Positions 1 through 8,637 of a stretch of 64,000 bases of DNA are shown here, in pieces. The position numbers and the translations under genes are program-made. The stretch comes from Aerobium sp039839275 (GTDB lineage Bacteria; Pseudomonadota; Alphaproteobacteria; Rhizobiales; Rhizobiaceae), in the NCBI RefSeq assembly GCF_039839275.1, contig NZ_JBDOQP010000003.1:248001-312000 (forward strand), written 5' to 3'. The notes under the pieces were generated by a model, which made no database searches, had not been told where the DNA came from, and worked only from the letters and a program-made list of their open reading frames with translations. Each line of letters opens with the position of its first letter. Within the stretch, counting starts at the first letter, position 1.

Positions 1-755
1 CTCGTGGCAGCCGCCCTGCTGATCGGCGCGATCTGAGGTTCCGATACGATCGTTTCCCCGAACACCTCCTCGAACGCCGCCTTCAAGGCGAGGTCGTAGT
101 CGGGCATGGTGACGGGCAGGCCGAGATCGACGAGGCTGGTGACGCCGTAACCGGTGATGCCGCATGGCACGATGCCGCCGAAATGCGACAGGTCGGGATC
201 GACGTTGACGGCGATGCCATGCAGGCTGACCCAGCGCCTGAGGCGGATGCCGATGGCGGCGATCTTGTCCTCGGCTGGACTGCCGTCCGGCAGTGGGGGA
301 CGATCGGGTCGCGCCACCCAGACGCCGACCCGGTCCTCGCGGCGCTCGCCGCGGACGTTGAAGCGCGCCAGCGAGTTGATGATCAGCGCTTCGAGCGCGG
401 CGACGAAGGCGCGTACGTCCTCGCGACGGCGCTTCAGGTCGAGCATCAGATAGACGACCCGCTGGCCGGGACCGTGATAGGTGTATTCGCCGCCACGTCC
501 GGCCGCATAGACGGGAAAGGGCCCGGCATCGATCAGGTCCTTCGGATCCGCGCTGGAGCCGGAGGTGTAGAGCGGCGGGTGTTCGACCAGCCAGACGAGT
601 TCGGCGGCACCCTGATCGCGAATCGCTGCCGCACGCGCTTCCATGGTCGCCAGCGCCGTATCGTAGTCGGTCAGGCCGGGTTCGATCCGCCACTCGACGG
701 CGGGCCCTTCGATGATGGGCCGGAACGAGGTTTCGAGCTGGTTTCTATCGGTCAT
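1..755 (-). CDS. lipB: Octanoyltransferase LipB, 3' end cut by window edge
   Basis: Transfers octanoate from octanoyl-ACP to lipoyl domains, the first step of lipoate synthesis in the cytoplasm. About 251 codons are visible and the reading frame is still open at base 1, so only the extreme C-terminus can be missing (family about 220-260 residues). The translation shows the family motifs: an EHPP segment, TYHGPGQ, the catalytic-lysine segment KIAAIG, HGIAVNV, and PCGITGYG with the acyl-accepting cysteine. The start is ATG at 755, reading MTDRNQLET. tRNA-Leu lies upstream on the other strand. Function is clear from the motifs; the exact C-terminus cannot be seen. Confidence 0.95.
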   Translation of the reverse strand, partial: MTDRNQLETSFRPIIEGPAVEWRIEPGLTDYDTALATMEARAAAIRDQGAAELVWLVEHPPLYTSGSSADPKDLIDAGPFPVYAAGRGGEYTYHGPGQRVVYLMLDLKRRREDVRAFVAALEALIINSLARFNVRGERREDRVGVWVARPDRPPLPDGSPAEDKIAAIGIRLRRWVSLHGIAVNVDPDLSHFGGIVPCGITGYGVTSLVDLGLPVTMPDYDLALKAAFEEVFGETIVSEPQIAPISRAAAT

Positions 756-930
756 GGCATGCGTTTCCAGATGTCCCGCGTCATATGGATGCTCGCGGCT
801 GAAAGGTCCAGTCGGCCCGGCTTGCCGGGCTCGTCGCAATAATGCGCAAAAGCACGCCAACCGCACTTGTGCGCCGGATACCGATTTGCTACATGCCCCT
901 CGCCGGCTTCGCCCGGCTCTTCTGTGACGT

Positions 931-1015
931 GCGGTCGTGGCGGAATTGGTAGACGCGCAGCGTTGAGGTCGCTGTGGGGCAACCCGTGGAAGTTCGAGTC
1001 TTCTCGACCGCACCA
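931..1015 (+). tRNA. tRNA-Leu (anticodon GAG)
   Basis: The acceptor stem GCGGTCG pairs with CGACCGC, followed by A and an encoded CCA. The anticodon arm CAGCG-TTGAGGT-CGCTG puts GAG at positions 34-36. The long variable arm is that of a class II leucine tRNA, and the T arm carries GTTCGAGTC. It decodes CUC and CUU. Confidence 0.95.
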
Positions 1016-1192
1016 TCACTCTCTCCCCTCCTCCGGGCACCAGACATCTCGACGGAATACGGCGCGGGCGATCGGCCGCTTCGTCCGGCATCTTGTGCGC
1101 CGGGCGCGTTCGTGCGACGACGCGCAGCGTTACCGCCGCGACCGTGAAAATGCGCAGCGCCGTTGCGTGAGAAGACCAGCAGTGAGGGACAG

Positions 1193-2143
1193 ATGCCATC
1201 CAACGCCATCGATCGCGCCTTCACCGCCAGAAAGGCGGTCGGCAGCGAGTCCGAGCCGACCTATGCCGGCGCGCTGTCCTTCATGCGGCGAAAGTTTTCC
1301 AAGGACGTCAAGGGCGCCGACGCGGTGATCTGGGGCATCCCCTTCGACGCCGCCGTCTCCAACCGGCCCGGCGCGCGATTCGGCCCGCAGGCGATCCGGC
1401 GCGCCTCGGCGATCTTCGACGTCGACCCGCAATATCCGTTCGGCATCGACCTGTTCGAGCAGATGGCGGTCGTCGACTATGGCGACTGCCTGCTGGACTA
1501 CGGCAATCACCAGAAGACGCCGGCGACGATCGAGCGCGAGGCAGCCAAGATCCTCAAGCAGGCCGGCTTCCTGCTGTCGCTCGGCGGCGACCACTACGTC
1601 ACCTGGCCACTGCTCAAGGCCCATGCCGCGTTGCACGGCCCGCTGGCGCTGGTGCAGTTCGACGCCCATCAGGACACCTGGTTCGACGACGACCGGCGCA
1701 TCGACCACGGCTCGTTCGTGGCCCGTGCGGCGCGCGCCGGAATTATCGATCCGGCACGCTCGATCCAGATCGGCATTCGCACCAACGCGCCGGACGATTT
1801 CGGCATCAAGATCATCCACGGCTACGAGCTGGAGGACATGCGCGCGGCCGAGATCGCCTATGCGATCCACGAGCGCACGGGCGGCAAGAAGACTTACGTG
1901 ACCTTCGATATCGACTGCCTCGACCCGGCCTTCGCGCCGGGCACCGGAACGCCGGTGGCGGGCGGCCCGTCTTCGGCCAAGATGCTGTCGGTGCTGCGCC
2001 AGCTCGGCGGCATCGACATCGTCGGTGCCGACGTGGTCGAGGTCGCACCGGCCTACGACCACGCCGACGTCACCGCGATTGCCGGCGCGACCGTGGCCAT
2101 GCACTATCTGGGGCTGCTGGCGGAAAAGCGCGCCCGACGATGA
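1193..2143 (+). CDS. speB: Agmatinase-type ureohydrolase
   Basis: A binuclear manganese hydrolase that would release urea from agmatine or a related guanidino compound. The 316-residue length fits agmatinase. Metal-binding motifs are present in order: GGDHYVTWP, FDAHQDTW (the DxHxD site), DHGSFV and TFDIDCLDPAFAPGTG. ATG 1193 is preferred over an in-frame TTG at 1163 because GAGGG lies just upstream. The substrate cannot be fixed from motifs: guanidinobutyrase and proclavaminate amidinohydrolase share them. argC follows 102 bp downstream on the same strand, which hints at arginine-related metabolism but not proven co-transcription. Confidence 0.85.
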   Translation: MPSNAIDRAFTARKAVGSESEPTYAGALSFMRRKFSKDVKGADAVIWGIPFDAAVSNRPGARFGPQAIRRASAIFDVDPQYPFGIDLFEQMAVVDYGDCLLDYGNHQKTPATIEREAAKILKQAGFLLSLGGDHYVTWPLLKAHAALHGPLALVQFDAHQDTWFDDDRRIDHGSFVARAARAGIIDPARSIQIGIRTNAPDDFGIKIIHGYELEDMRAAEIAYAIHERTGGKKTYVTFDIDCLDPAFAPGTGTPVAGGPSSAKMLSVLRQLGGIDIVGADVVEVAPAYDHADVTAIAGATVAMHYLGLLAEKRARR

Positions 2144-2245
2144 GAGATCGATCCAACGCGTTGGCACATTGAATCAACGGCCTGAGGCCTTGATTCGCGA
2201 ACGCATCTGAACCAATTGATTTCACATCGTTTTGGACGAATGACC

Positions 2246-3178
2246 ATGAAACCGAAAATCTTCATCGACGGCGAACACGGAACCACCGGCCTGCAGATAC
2301 GGCAGCGGCTGGCAGCGCGCGAAGACCTCGACATGCTCTCGATCCCCGAGGCGGAGCGGCGCAACCCGGCGCTGCGCGAGGAGATGCTGAAGGAAGCCGA
2401 CATCGCGATCCTGTGCCTGCCGGACGACGCGGCACGCGAATCCGTTGCCATGCTGGGCGGCGGCAATTCCACCCGCGTCATCGATACGTCGACGGCCAAT
2501 CGCGTCAATCCCGACTGGGCCTACGGCTTTGCCGAGCTCGATGCCGGACAGGCTGACAGGATCGCGCAGGCGCGTTTCGTCGCCAATCCCGGTTGCTACC
2601 CCACCGGCGCGATCGGCCTCATCCGTCCGCTGACGCAGGCGGGCATTCTGCCGCGCGACTATCCCGTCACCGTCAATGCCGTCTCGGGCTATACGGGCGG
2701 CGGAAAGCAACTGATCGCGCAGATGGAGAACGCGGCCGCCCCGGACCATATCGACGCACCGCACTTCCTCTACGGCCTGACGCTGGCGCACAAGCACGTG
2801 CCGGAACTGCAGCTTCACGGGCTCTTGGACCGCGCGCCGATCTTTTCGCCCAGCGTCGGGCGCTTTGCGCAGGGCATGATCGTGCAGGTACCGCTGCATC
2901 TCGCCGACCTCAGCGGTGCGCCGTCCCTCGGCGACCTGCATGCGGTGCTTGCCGCGCATTACGACGGACAGGACGTCGTCGAGGTGGTTACGCTTGCGCA
3001 AGGTGCGGCGCTGCCACGGATCGACCCGACGGAGCTGAACGACACCAACCGGATGAAGCTGTTCGTCTTCGGCAACGAGGCGCGTGGCCATGCCAATCTC
3101 GTCGCCGTGCTCGACAATCTCGGCAAGGGTGCATCGGGCGCAGCGGTTCAGAACATGGACCTCATGCTCACCCGCTGA
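2246..3178 (+). CDS. argC: N-acetyl-gamma-glutamyl-phosphate reductase, type 2
   Basis: Reduces N-acetylglutamyl phosphate to the semialdehyde in arginine synthesis. The 310-residue protein is of the short type 2 class common in alphaproteobacteria. The start reads MKPKIFIDGEHGTTG, a nucleotide-binding entry, and the catalytic cysteine lies in NPGCYPTGA. Two ATGs (2240 and 2246) are in frame; 2246 is chosen because GGACGA ends at 2238, too close to serve 2240. Only 5 bp separate its stop from the next gene, suggesting co-transcription with the kinase downstream. Confidence 0.95.
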   Translation: MKPKIFIDGEHGTTGLQIRQRLAAREDLDMLSIPEAERRNPALREEMLKEADIAILCLPDDAARESVAMLGGGNSTRVIDTSTANRVNPDWAYGFAELDAGQADRIAQARFVANPGCYPTGAIGLIRPLTQAGILPRDYPVTVNAVSGYTGGGKQLIAQMENAAAPDHIDAPHFLYGLTLAHKHVPELQLHGLLDRAPIFSPSVGRFAQGMIVQVPLHLADLSGAPSLGDLHAVLAAHYDGQDVVEVVTLAQGAALPRIDPTELNDTNRMKLFVFGNEARGHANLVAVLDNLGKGASGAAVQNMDLMLTR

Positions 3179-3183
3179 CGGGG

Positions 3184-4026
3184 ATGGAGCCACCCGTCTT
3201 CCCGCCGCGCTGGAACCTGAGCGCACCGCTCCTCATCGCTGAAACGTTCAGCAGCCGCATATGGAAAGTGCGGCTTGCTGACGGCGAGACGGCGATCGTC
3301 AAAGATCTGAAGCCCTTCGACGATGTCGAGGACGAGTTGCGCGGCGCGCATCTGCTGGCGTGGCGGCGCGGCGAGGGTCTCGTGCGCCTGCTGGACGTCG
3401 CCGGCAGACAGATGCTGATCGAGTATGCCGGCGAGACACTCCTGTCGCATGTGCTGGACCAGAATGGCGACGCGGCGGCGACGCAGATCGCGGCAGGGGT
3501 CATGGAGCGGCTGTTTTCGACGTCGGAGCACCCGGCGCCGCCCGAATTGCAGCCGCTGCACACGCGCTTTTCGAGCCTGTTCCTGAAGGCTGCCGCCGAC
3601 CGCGACGCAGGCGTGAGCAGCCTGTATGTCGACGCGGCCGGGATCGCCGAGGCGCTGCTGTCGGATGCGCGCACGGTGCGGCCGCTGCATGGCGACCTGC
3701 ATCACGACAACATCATGCAGGGTCCGCGTGGCTGGCTGGCGATCGACCCGAAGGGCGTGATCGGCGATGTCTGCTACGATGCGGCGAACATGTTCTACAA
3801 TCCGCTTGCGCGCGACGATTTGTGCCTCGACGACGAGAGGATCGCCGAGATGGCGGAGGCCTTTGCCCGCACTCTGCGGCAGGACCCGCGCCGCATCCTC
3901 GACCATGCAGTCGCCTATGGCTGCCTTTCGGCCGCCTGGCACCATGAGGATGCCAACGCGGCGGATGAAGCCCGGCAGCTTGCGGTTGCCGAGGCGATCC
4001 TCGCAGTCAGACGCATCAGCTTCTGA
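3184..4026 (+). CDS. APH(6)-like aminoglycoside/hydroxyurea phosphotransferase family protein
   Basis: A 280-residue phosphotransferase of the family that contains streptomycin 6-kinases. The catalytic loop HGDLHHDN is near residue 173 and the metal-binding IDPKG near residue 190, both typical of APH kinases. The N-lobe has TAIVKDLKP with a plausible ATP-binding lysine. It starts 5 bp after argC and overlaps the 3' end of ctaA by 11 bp in convergent orientation. Chromosomal copies with unknown metabolic substrates are common, so an antibiotic target should not be assumed. Confidence 0.8.
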   Translation: MEPPVFPPRWNLSAPLLIAETFSSRIWKVRLADGETAIVKDLKPFDDVEDELRGAHLLAWRRGEGLVRLLDVAGRQMLIEYAGETLLSHVLDQNGDAAATQIAAGVMERLFSTSEHPAPPELQPLHTRFSSLFLKAAADRDAGVSSLYVDAAGIAEALLSDARTVRPLHGDLHHDNIMQGPRGWLAIDPKGVIGDVCYDAANMFYNPLARDDLCLDDERIAEMAEAFARTLRQDPRRILDHAVAYGCLSAAWHHEDANAADEARQLAVAEAILAVRRISF

Positions 4027-5116
4027 CGGCGACCTGTGTCTGCGGCAGATACGCTCCCCTGGTGCCGCGCCAGTGTGCCGCCGCGAAGCCAAGCAGCAGA
4101 ATGGCCAGGACATGGTGGGTCAGCGCCGCATGGAGCTGCACCACGGACAGCAGGGTAACGATGCCGACCACGGCCTGGGCGCAAACGAGCAGGAAGAGCA
4201 GGACCGCGCGCCGCGCATGGGTGGAGCCGGGCAGCGCGCGCCAGGTCGACACCGCATGCCAGGCCGCTGCCGCAAAGACGATGTAGGCGCCGATGCGATG
4301 GGTGAACTGGACCGTCTTGGGGTTTTCGAAGAAGTTCAGCCAGGCGGGGTCGAGAAACAGGAGCTGGTCGGGCCACAGGCGGCCATCCATCAGCGGCCAT
4401 GTGTTGAAGCTCATGCCGGCGTGAAGCCCGGCGACGAGCGCGCCGAGATAGATCTGCACGAGAACCAGCACGAGCATCCATCCGGCCATGCGGCGGACCT
4501 TGGCGCCCGCCGGCCCCGCCGAATGCGGCGCCAGCCCGCGCGCGATCAGCATCGTCGCGGCAAAGATCAGGCAGGCGAGCGTCAAATGCGTGGCCAGCCG
4601 ATACTGGCTGACCGAGACGCGTTCCGACAGGCCGGACGCCACCATCCACCAGCCGATGAAGCCTTGCAGGCCGCCCAGCGCCAGAAGCCCGAGAAGCTTC
4701 GGCTTGAGGTGGTTTTCCAACCGGCCGGTCAGCCAGAAGAAGGCGAGCGGAAGAGCGACCAAAAACCCGACGCCCCGCGCCAGCAGCCGGTGCGCCCACT
4801 CCCACCAGTAGATCACCTTGAATTCCTCGAGGCTCATGCCACGATTGATCTGCTGGTATTGGGGTATCTGGCGGTACTTCTCCAGTTCCTCCTGCCACTG
4901 CGCCTCGCCGATCGGGGGAATGACGCCATGGATCGGCTTCCACTCGGTGATCGAGAGGCCGGAGCCGGTCAGCCTCGTCGCGCCGCCGACCACGAACAGC
5001 GCAAGCAGGACCACGAGCACTGCATAAAGCCACATGCGCACCAAAAAGCGGTTGCGCGCCTCGCGCTGCGTGTCCTGAACCGGATGCCGGGTGGAGAGCG
5101 CCAGATCGGCCATCAT
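4016..5116 (-). CDS. ctaA: Heme A synthase (COX15/CtaA, type 2)
   Basis: An inner-membrane monooxygenase that converts heme O to heme A for cytochrome c oxidase. The translation is a multi-span membrane protein: GGATRLTGSGLS after the first helix, then YWWEWAHRLLAR, GLHAGMSFNTWPL and TVQFTHRIGAY, which supply the conserved histidines. Tandem ATGs at 5116 and 5113 follow AAGGACGAG; either may be used. An upstream in-frame extension to 5266 lacks membrane-protein character and is not included. It lies divergent to the DUF2842 gene. Confidence 0.93.
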   Translation of the reverse strand: MMADLALSTRHPVQDTQREARNRFLVRMWLYAVLVVLLALFVVGGATRLTGSGLSITEWKPIHGVIPPIGEAQWQEELEKYRQIPQYQQINRGMSLEEFKVIYWWEWAHRLLARGVGFLVALPLAFFWLTGRLENHLKPKLLGLLALGGLQGFIGWWMVASGLSERVSVSQYRLATHLTLACLIFAATMLIARGLAPHSAGPAGAKVRRMAGWMLVLVLVQIYLGALVAGLHAGMSFNTWPLMDGRLWPDQLLFLDPAWLNFFENPKTVQFTHRIGAYIVFAAAAWHAVSTWRALPGSTHARRAVLLFLLVCAQAVVGIVTLLSVVQLHAALTHHVLAILLLGFAAAHWRGTRGAYLPQTQVAVRS

Positions 5117-5277
5117 GCTCGTCCTTGCGATGAGATTGCGTTCGCTAGGTGTAGCATGGCGACGTTGAAGGCAAGCCGGCTTCGCGCGACACGCCGTCGC
5201 GCCGGCACGTGCAAGGGCGGCAAACGGTTTGCACGGCAGGCGCGATGGGATTATGTCGTGCGGCAAAGGAAACGACT

Positions 5278-5496
5278 ATGCCCGTACGACTGAAATCATT
5301 CATCGGCACGATCTTGCTGGTCCTGCTCGTCATCGTCTACGCGGTCGTCGCAACCATCGTCGCCGTCGCGCAACTGGCCGAGTCGGGCCCGCTGGTGCAC
5401 CTGGCCTATTTCTTCCTGACCGGCCTGCTGTGGGTATTGCCGGCGATGCTCATCGTCAAATGGATGCTGAAGCCGCCACGCAGCAAGGCGGGTTGA
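5278..5496 (+). CDS. DUF2842 small membrane protein
   Basis: A 72-residue protein with two hydrophobic helices (roughly residues 8-33 and 41-62) and a basic C-terminal tail, matching the DUF2842 family found next to ctaA in many Hyphomicrobiales. AAAGGA ends 7 bp before ATG 5278. A role near cytochrome oxidase assembly is suggested only by this conserved neighbourhood; no catalytic residues are visible. Confidence 0.8.
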   Translation: MPVRLKSFIGTILLVLLVIVYAVVATIVAVAQLAESGPLVHLAYFFLTGLLWVLPAMLIVKWMLKPPRSKAG

Positions 5497-5733
5497 ACAA
5501 GAGCCCGCAGCCAGTAGGAAACAACAGGCAACGGCTACTTTCCTCCTCCTGAATATTAGCGACTTCTTTTACTACAACACCCCGCCTATGTGGCACGATT
5601 TACTTGGTGTAAATTTTTGGATGATCTCCTGATGTCGATTTATAGGATCGACGGACAGGCATGATGCCCTTCAGGATCATCCGACATGCACCGCATGACG
5701 CCCTTGCATGTCTCTCGGAGAAGGCATGATGGC

Positions 5734-6231
5734 ATGAGCCGCATCGACACACCGGCCTTGACCCTGCTGCAGCAGTTCCAGCGGCCAGCGTCATCATCGA
5801 CACAAGCCATGACGCCAAGGCTGATCGCTGGCGCGGGCCTTTCGCCCGCAGGTGTGGGGTCCAGTACGCCCTCGTCACAAGCCGCCGCCGCAATCGGCGC
5901 AGCATCGATCGACTGGGCAGCTAAGGCGCAAGGGCGGGCCGCGGAGTTAGCGGAAGGTCTCCAGATGATGGACGCGCATCTCACTTGGCTGCGGGCCACA
6001 CCCGGTTCATCGACGCAGTCAGACAGGATGAAGGCGATCGAGAGCGCGACCCGCGGCATGTCCATGATCGAGGCGGTGTATGAATACTATGCCAGCGGCG
6101 GATATGAAGAGAGCATGGCGGCGAAGGAAGCTTTTCGGGAAATTGGCTTAACGCCCGAACATCAGAAGGCTGAAGCCGCGAAGCTTATCGCTACAGCGGA
6201 CGCTCTCCGGGAGCAGTTGCGGTCAAAATAA
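5734..6231 (+). CDS. Hypothetical protein
   Basis: Encodes 165 residues, low complexity at first (Ser/Ala/Pro/Gln-rich to about residue 55) then helical with many Ala, Glu and Met. No signal peptide, membrane helix or known motif is visible. The start ATG 5734 follows GGAGAAGG at 9 bp; an earlier in-frame ATG at 5686 has no such site. It sits alone between DUF2842 and the exopolysaccharide locus, with AT-rich DNA upstream. I do not recognise the family. Confidence 0.55.
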   Translation: MSRIDTPALTLLQQFQRPASSSTQAMTPRLIAGAGLSPAGVGSSTPSSQAAAAIGAASIDWAAKAQGRAAELAEGLQMMDAHLTWLRATPGSSTQSDRMKAIESATRGMSMIEAVYEYYASGGYEESMAAKEAFREIGLTPEHQKAEAAKLIATADALREQLRSK

Positions 6232-6276
6232 TATGTCGTCGGCAAATCGTTCGGTGAAGCCCCGTAGTCGGCAGAT

Positions 6277-7317
6277 CTAGACCGTCACGAATCTGCGGCC
6301 GCGATTGGCGAGTGGGGTCATCAGGCCCGACAGAAGCGGGCGCATGTAGCTTAGGCGCTGGAAATTGCCGTTGACGGAGATGCGCGGCAGGGCATGCAGA
6401 TGGTTCGCATGGTCCCGGCGCAGGACACCGTGACGGGTCGTGACCGCGGATGCGAAGCCGGCTTCGCTTGCGAGTTCGACCTCGCGCTGGCCGGCAGCGG
6501 CGGCAAAGCCGTAGGGATAGGCGAAGTGGCGCGGGCGTGTGCCCGTCTCGTGGCCGATGATTGCCGCCGACTGTTGCATCTCAGAAAGCGCAGTTTCGCG
6601 CGCCAGCCGTTTCAGATTGTAGTGATGAACGGTATGGGCGCCGATCGTGGCCAGCGGATGCGTGGCCAGGCGCCGGATTTCGTCCCAGTTCATGAAACGG
6701 CGCGCTGCATGGGCAGGCAATGTCCCCATTTCGTGCAGGAAGGCCTGCTGATCCTGCTCGGCGATTTCGTTCATCAAGTGCCAGAATATCCGTGTCACGG
6801 CGGCGCGTTTGCTCGCCGCATCGGGACATCGCAGTTCCACCTCGCCGTCAGGCGCAGGCAAGCGCACCACGTTGCGGGCGGCGACGAACGCCTCGACGAC
6901 TTCCCACCACGGCTCGACCGCGCCGGTGACCAAGCCAGGCGCGACATAGACCGTGAATGGCACGTCATGGGCCTCGAACACCGGCAGGGCCTCGGTCAGA
7001 TTGTCGAGCCAGCCATCGTCGGCGGTGACGGCGAACAGGCGGCGCGCGCGGCCGCTCGCGAGGTTGTCGACCAGTTCGTCCATTGAAACCACGGCCATGC
7101 CGCGCCGCTTCATGTCGGCGAGCAGGCGATCGAGGAACCGTGGGTCGACGGTGAGGTGCCGGTTGATGCCGAGCGGCGAATGATCGGTGCGCGATATCCG
7201 ATGCAGCATCAAAATGCCCCCTGCTCCAGACAGGAACGGCTCGGCCAGTTTGGACGTGCCCGACCAAGCCGCGCCGCCCAGCAGCAATTTCCGGGCAAAT
7301 GTGCGCGCGTCGATCAT
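6277..7317 (-). CDS. Polysaccharide deacetylase family protein
   Basis: A 346-residue NodB-fold carbohydrate esterase. Motif 1 is VTADDGWLDN (general base Asp plus metal Asp), and the metal histidines lie in HTVHHYNLKR; later motifs include HFAYPYG. The start ATG 7317 is 5 bp after AAAAGGTGA, so a GTG/ATG extension to 7335 is not used. No signal peptide is seen, suggesting action on a cytoplasmic or membrane-linked glycan intermediate. It is divergent from the acyltransferase gene and opens the exopolysaccharide locus. Confidence 0.85.
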   Translation of the reverse strand: MIDARTFARKLLLGGAAWSGTSKLAEPFLSGAGGILMLHRISRTDHSPLGINRHLTVDPRFLDRLLADMKRRGMAVVSMDELVDNLASGRARRLFAVTADDGWLDNLTEALPVFEAHDVPFTVYVAPGLVTGAVEPWWEVVEAFVAARNVVRLPAPDGEVELRCPDAASKRAAVTRIFWHLMNEIAEQDQQAFLHEMGTLPAHAARRFMNWDEIRRLATHPLATIGAHTVHHYNLKRLARETALSEMQQSAAIIGHETGTRPRHFAYPYGFAAAAGQREVELASEAGFASAVTTRHGVLRRDHANHLHALPRISVNGNFQRLSYMRPLLSGLMTPLANRGRRFVTV

Positions 7318-7410
7318 TGATTCACCTTTTCGCAATACGCTCGCCGAGCGCTGCCATCCAAGGGTATCGCGGCAGCCACGAGCACAGTCTTAGGCGCGAA
7401 GGATTTCGGT

Positions 7411-8637
7411 ATGGTTGACATGGGCGCGACAACCCGCAATGCGGCGTCCCGACGGGACCACGCACGCGGCGACGCGGCGATCGCCGGGCCGATCGTCGAT
7501 ATCCGGCCGGCAGACGATGTCGCCATGGCGCAATACGAGGCGTTCTGCGTCAAGGCCGTGCACGGCGCGCCGCAGCACCCGCTGTGGATCCGCGCCTGGG
7601 TGATGGCCGCGGGCGCCGATGCCATCACCGTGACGCTGCATCGCAACGGACGGGCGGCCGTGGCGCTGGTGCTCGAAATCACGCGCAAGGGACCGTTTCG
7701 CGTCGCAAGCTTTCCGGCCGGCCAGCACGCCAATGGCAATTTCGTCGCCTGCGCGGCCGGGCTCGACGGACCGCTGACAGGCGACGACGTGCGCGCCCTG
7801 GAGCGCGCCATTCGCGCCGCCCGGCCCGACATCGACCTGATCGAACTCGAGCGGCAGAAGCCGCATCTCGACGGCAAAGCCAATCCGCTTGGCGGATTCG
7901 CCACGATGCAGAGCCCGAACATCTCGCTGGCGACCGATTTGAGCGGCGGCATGGAGGCGACGCTCGACCGCATGAACGGCAAGCGCAAGCGCAAGAAATA
8001 CCGGGCGCAACTGCGCAAGCTGGAGGCTGCCGGCGGCCATCGATGGTTCGAGGCAAAGACCGCCGAAGACGTGGATCGATTGATGAACGCCTTCTACACA
8101 CTGAAGGCCGCGCGCTTTCGCAAGCGCGGCATCCCTGATGTGTTCGCCCAAGCCGAGGTGAAGGCCTTCTTCCGCAGCCTGTTCATCGAAGCGCTCGAGC
8201 AGTCACCCCCTCCCTTCACGCTCTACGGCCTGGAGGTTGCTGGTGAAATCCACAACGTCAAGGGCTTCAGCGTGATCAGCAACGGGCTGATCTCGGAGTT
8301 CTGCGCCATGCGCGACGACGACAGGTCGCTAAGCCCGGGATTCTTTCTCGACTACGAAGTGATGCAGGAAAGCTGCGCCAAGGGCATGACCATCTACGAC
8401 TTCAGCGTCGGCGACGAGGAATACAAGCGGAGCTGGTGCGATATCGAGACCTGGTTCTTCGAAACGCTGCTGCCACTGACGGCCAAGGGACGCATGCTGT
8501 TCGCCTATAAGGTGGCGCGGGCGCGTGCCGTCGGCTTCGTCAAGTCGAACAAGGCGCTGTGGGACCTGGCCCGCCGGGTCCGCACCCGGCTCGGCGGCGG
8601 CACGGCCGCCACCAGCGAGACGGGCAAGGACGGCTAG
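7411..8637 (+). CDS. GNAT-fold (BioF2/FemAB-like) acyltransferase of the EPS locus
   Basis: A 408-residue protein resembling the Acetyltransf_6/CelD family linked with exopolysaccharide loci. A strongly basic KRKRKKYRAQLRKLE stretch near residue 190 precedes the acyltransferase core, with YDFSVGDEEYKRSW near residue 330, a typical substrate-binding motif of this family. It would acylate a sugar or lipid-linked intermediate; the substrate is unknown. Its TAG stop shares the palindrome CTAG (8634-8637) with the TAG stop of the convergent Wzz/Wzc-like gene. AAGGA precedes ATG 7411. Confidence 0.8.
   Translation: MVDMGATTRNAASRRDHARGDAAIAGPIVDIRPADDVAMAQYEAFCVKAVHGAPQHPLWIRAWVMAAGADAITVTLHRNGRAAVALVLEITRKGPFRVASFPAGQHANGNFVACAAGLDGPLTGDDVRALERAIRAARPDIDLIELERQKPHLDGKANPLGGFATMQSPNISLATDLSGGMEATLDRMNGKRKRKKYRAQLRKLEAAGGHRWFEAKTAEDVDRLMNAFYTLKAARFRKRGIPDVFAQAEVKAFFRSLFIEALEQSPPPFTLYGLEVAGEIHNVKGFSVISNGLISEFCAMRDDDRSLSPGFFLDYEVMQESCAKGMTIYDFSVGDEEYKRSWCDIETWFFETLLPLTAKGRMLFAYKVARARAVGFVKSNKALWDLARRVRTRLGGGTAATSETGKDG

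Noticed and set aside
867..1328. Frames covering the tRNA-Leu gene and agmatinase start
   Set aside because: They run through the tRNA on either strand and overlap the agmatinase coding start; no domain or ribosome site supports them.
3348..4026. Alternative frames inside the APH-like kinase and ctaA
   Set aside because: The kinase HGDLHHDN motif and CtaA membrane helices are in the annotated frames; the others are GC-rich shadows.
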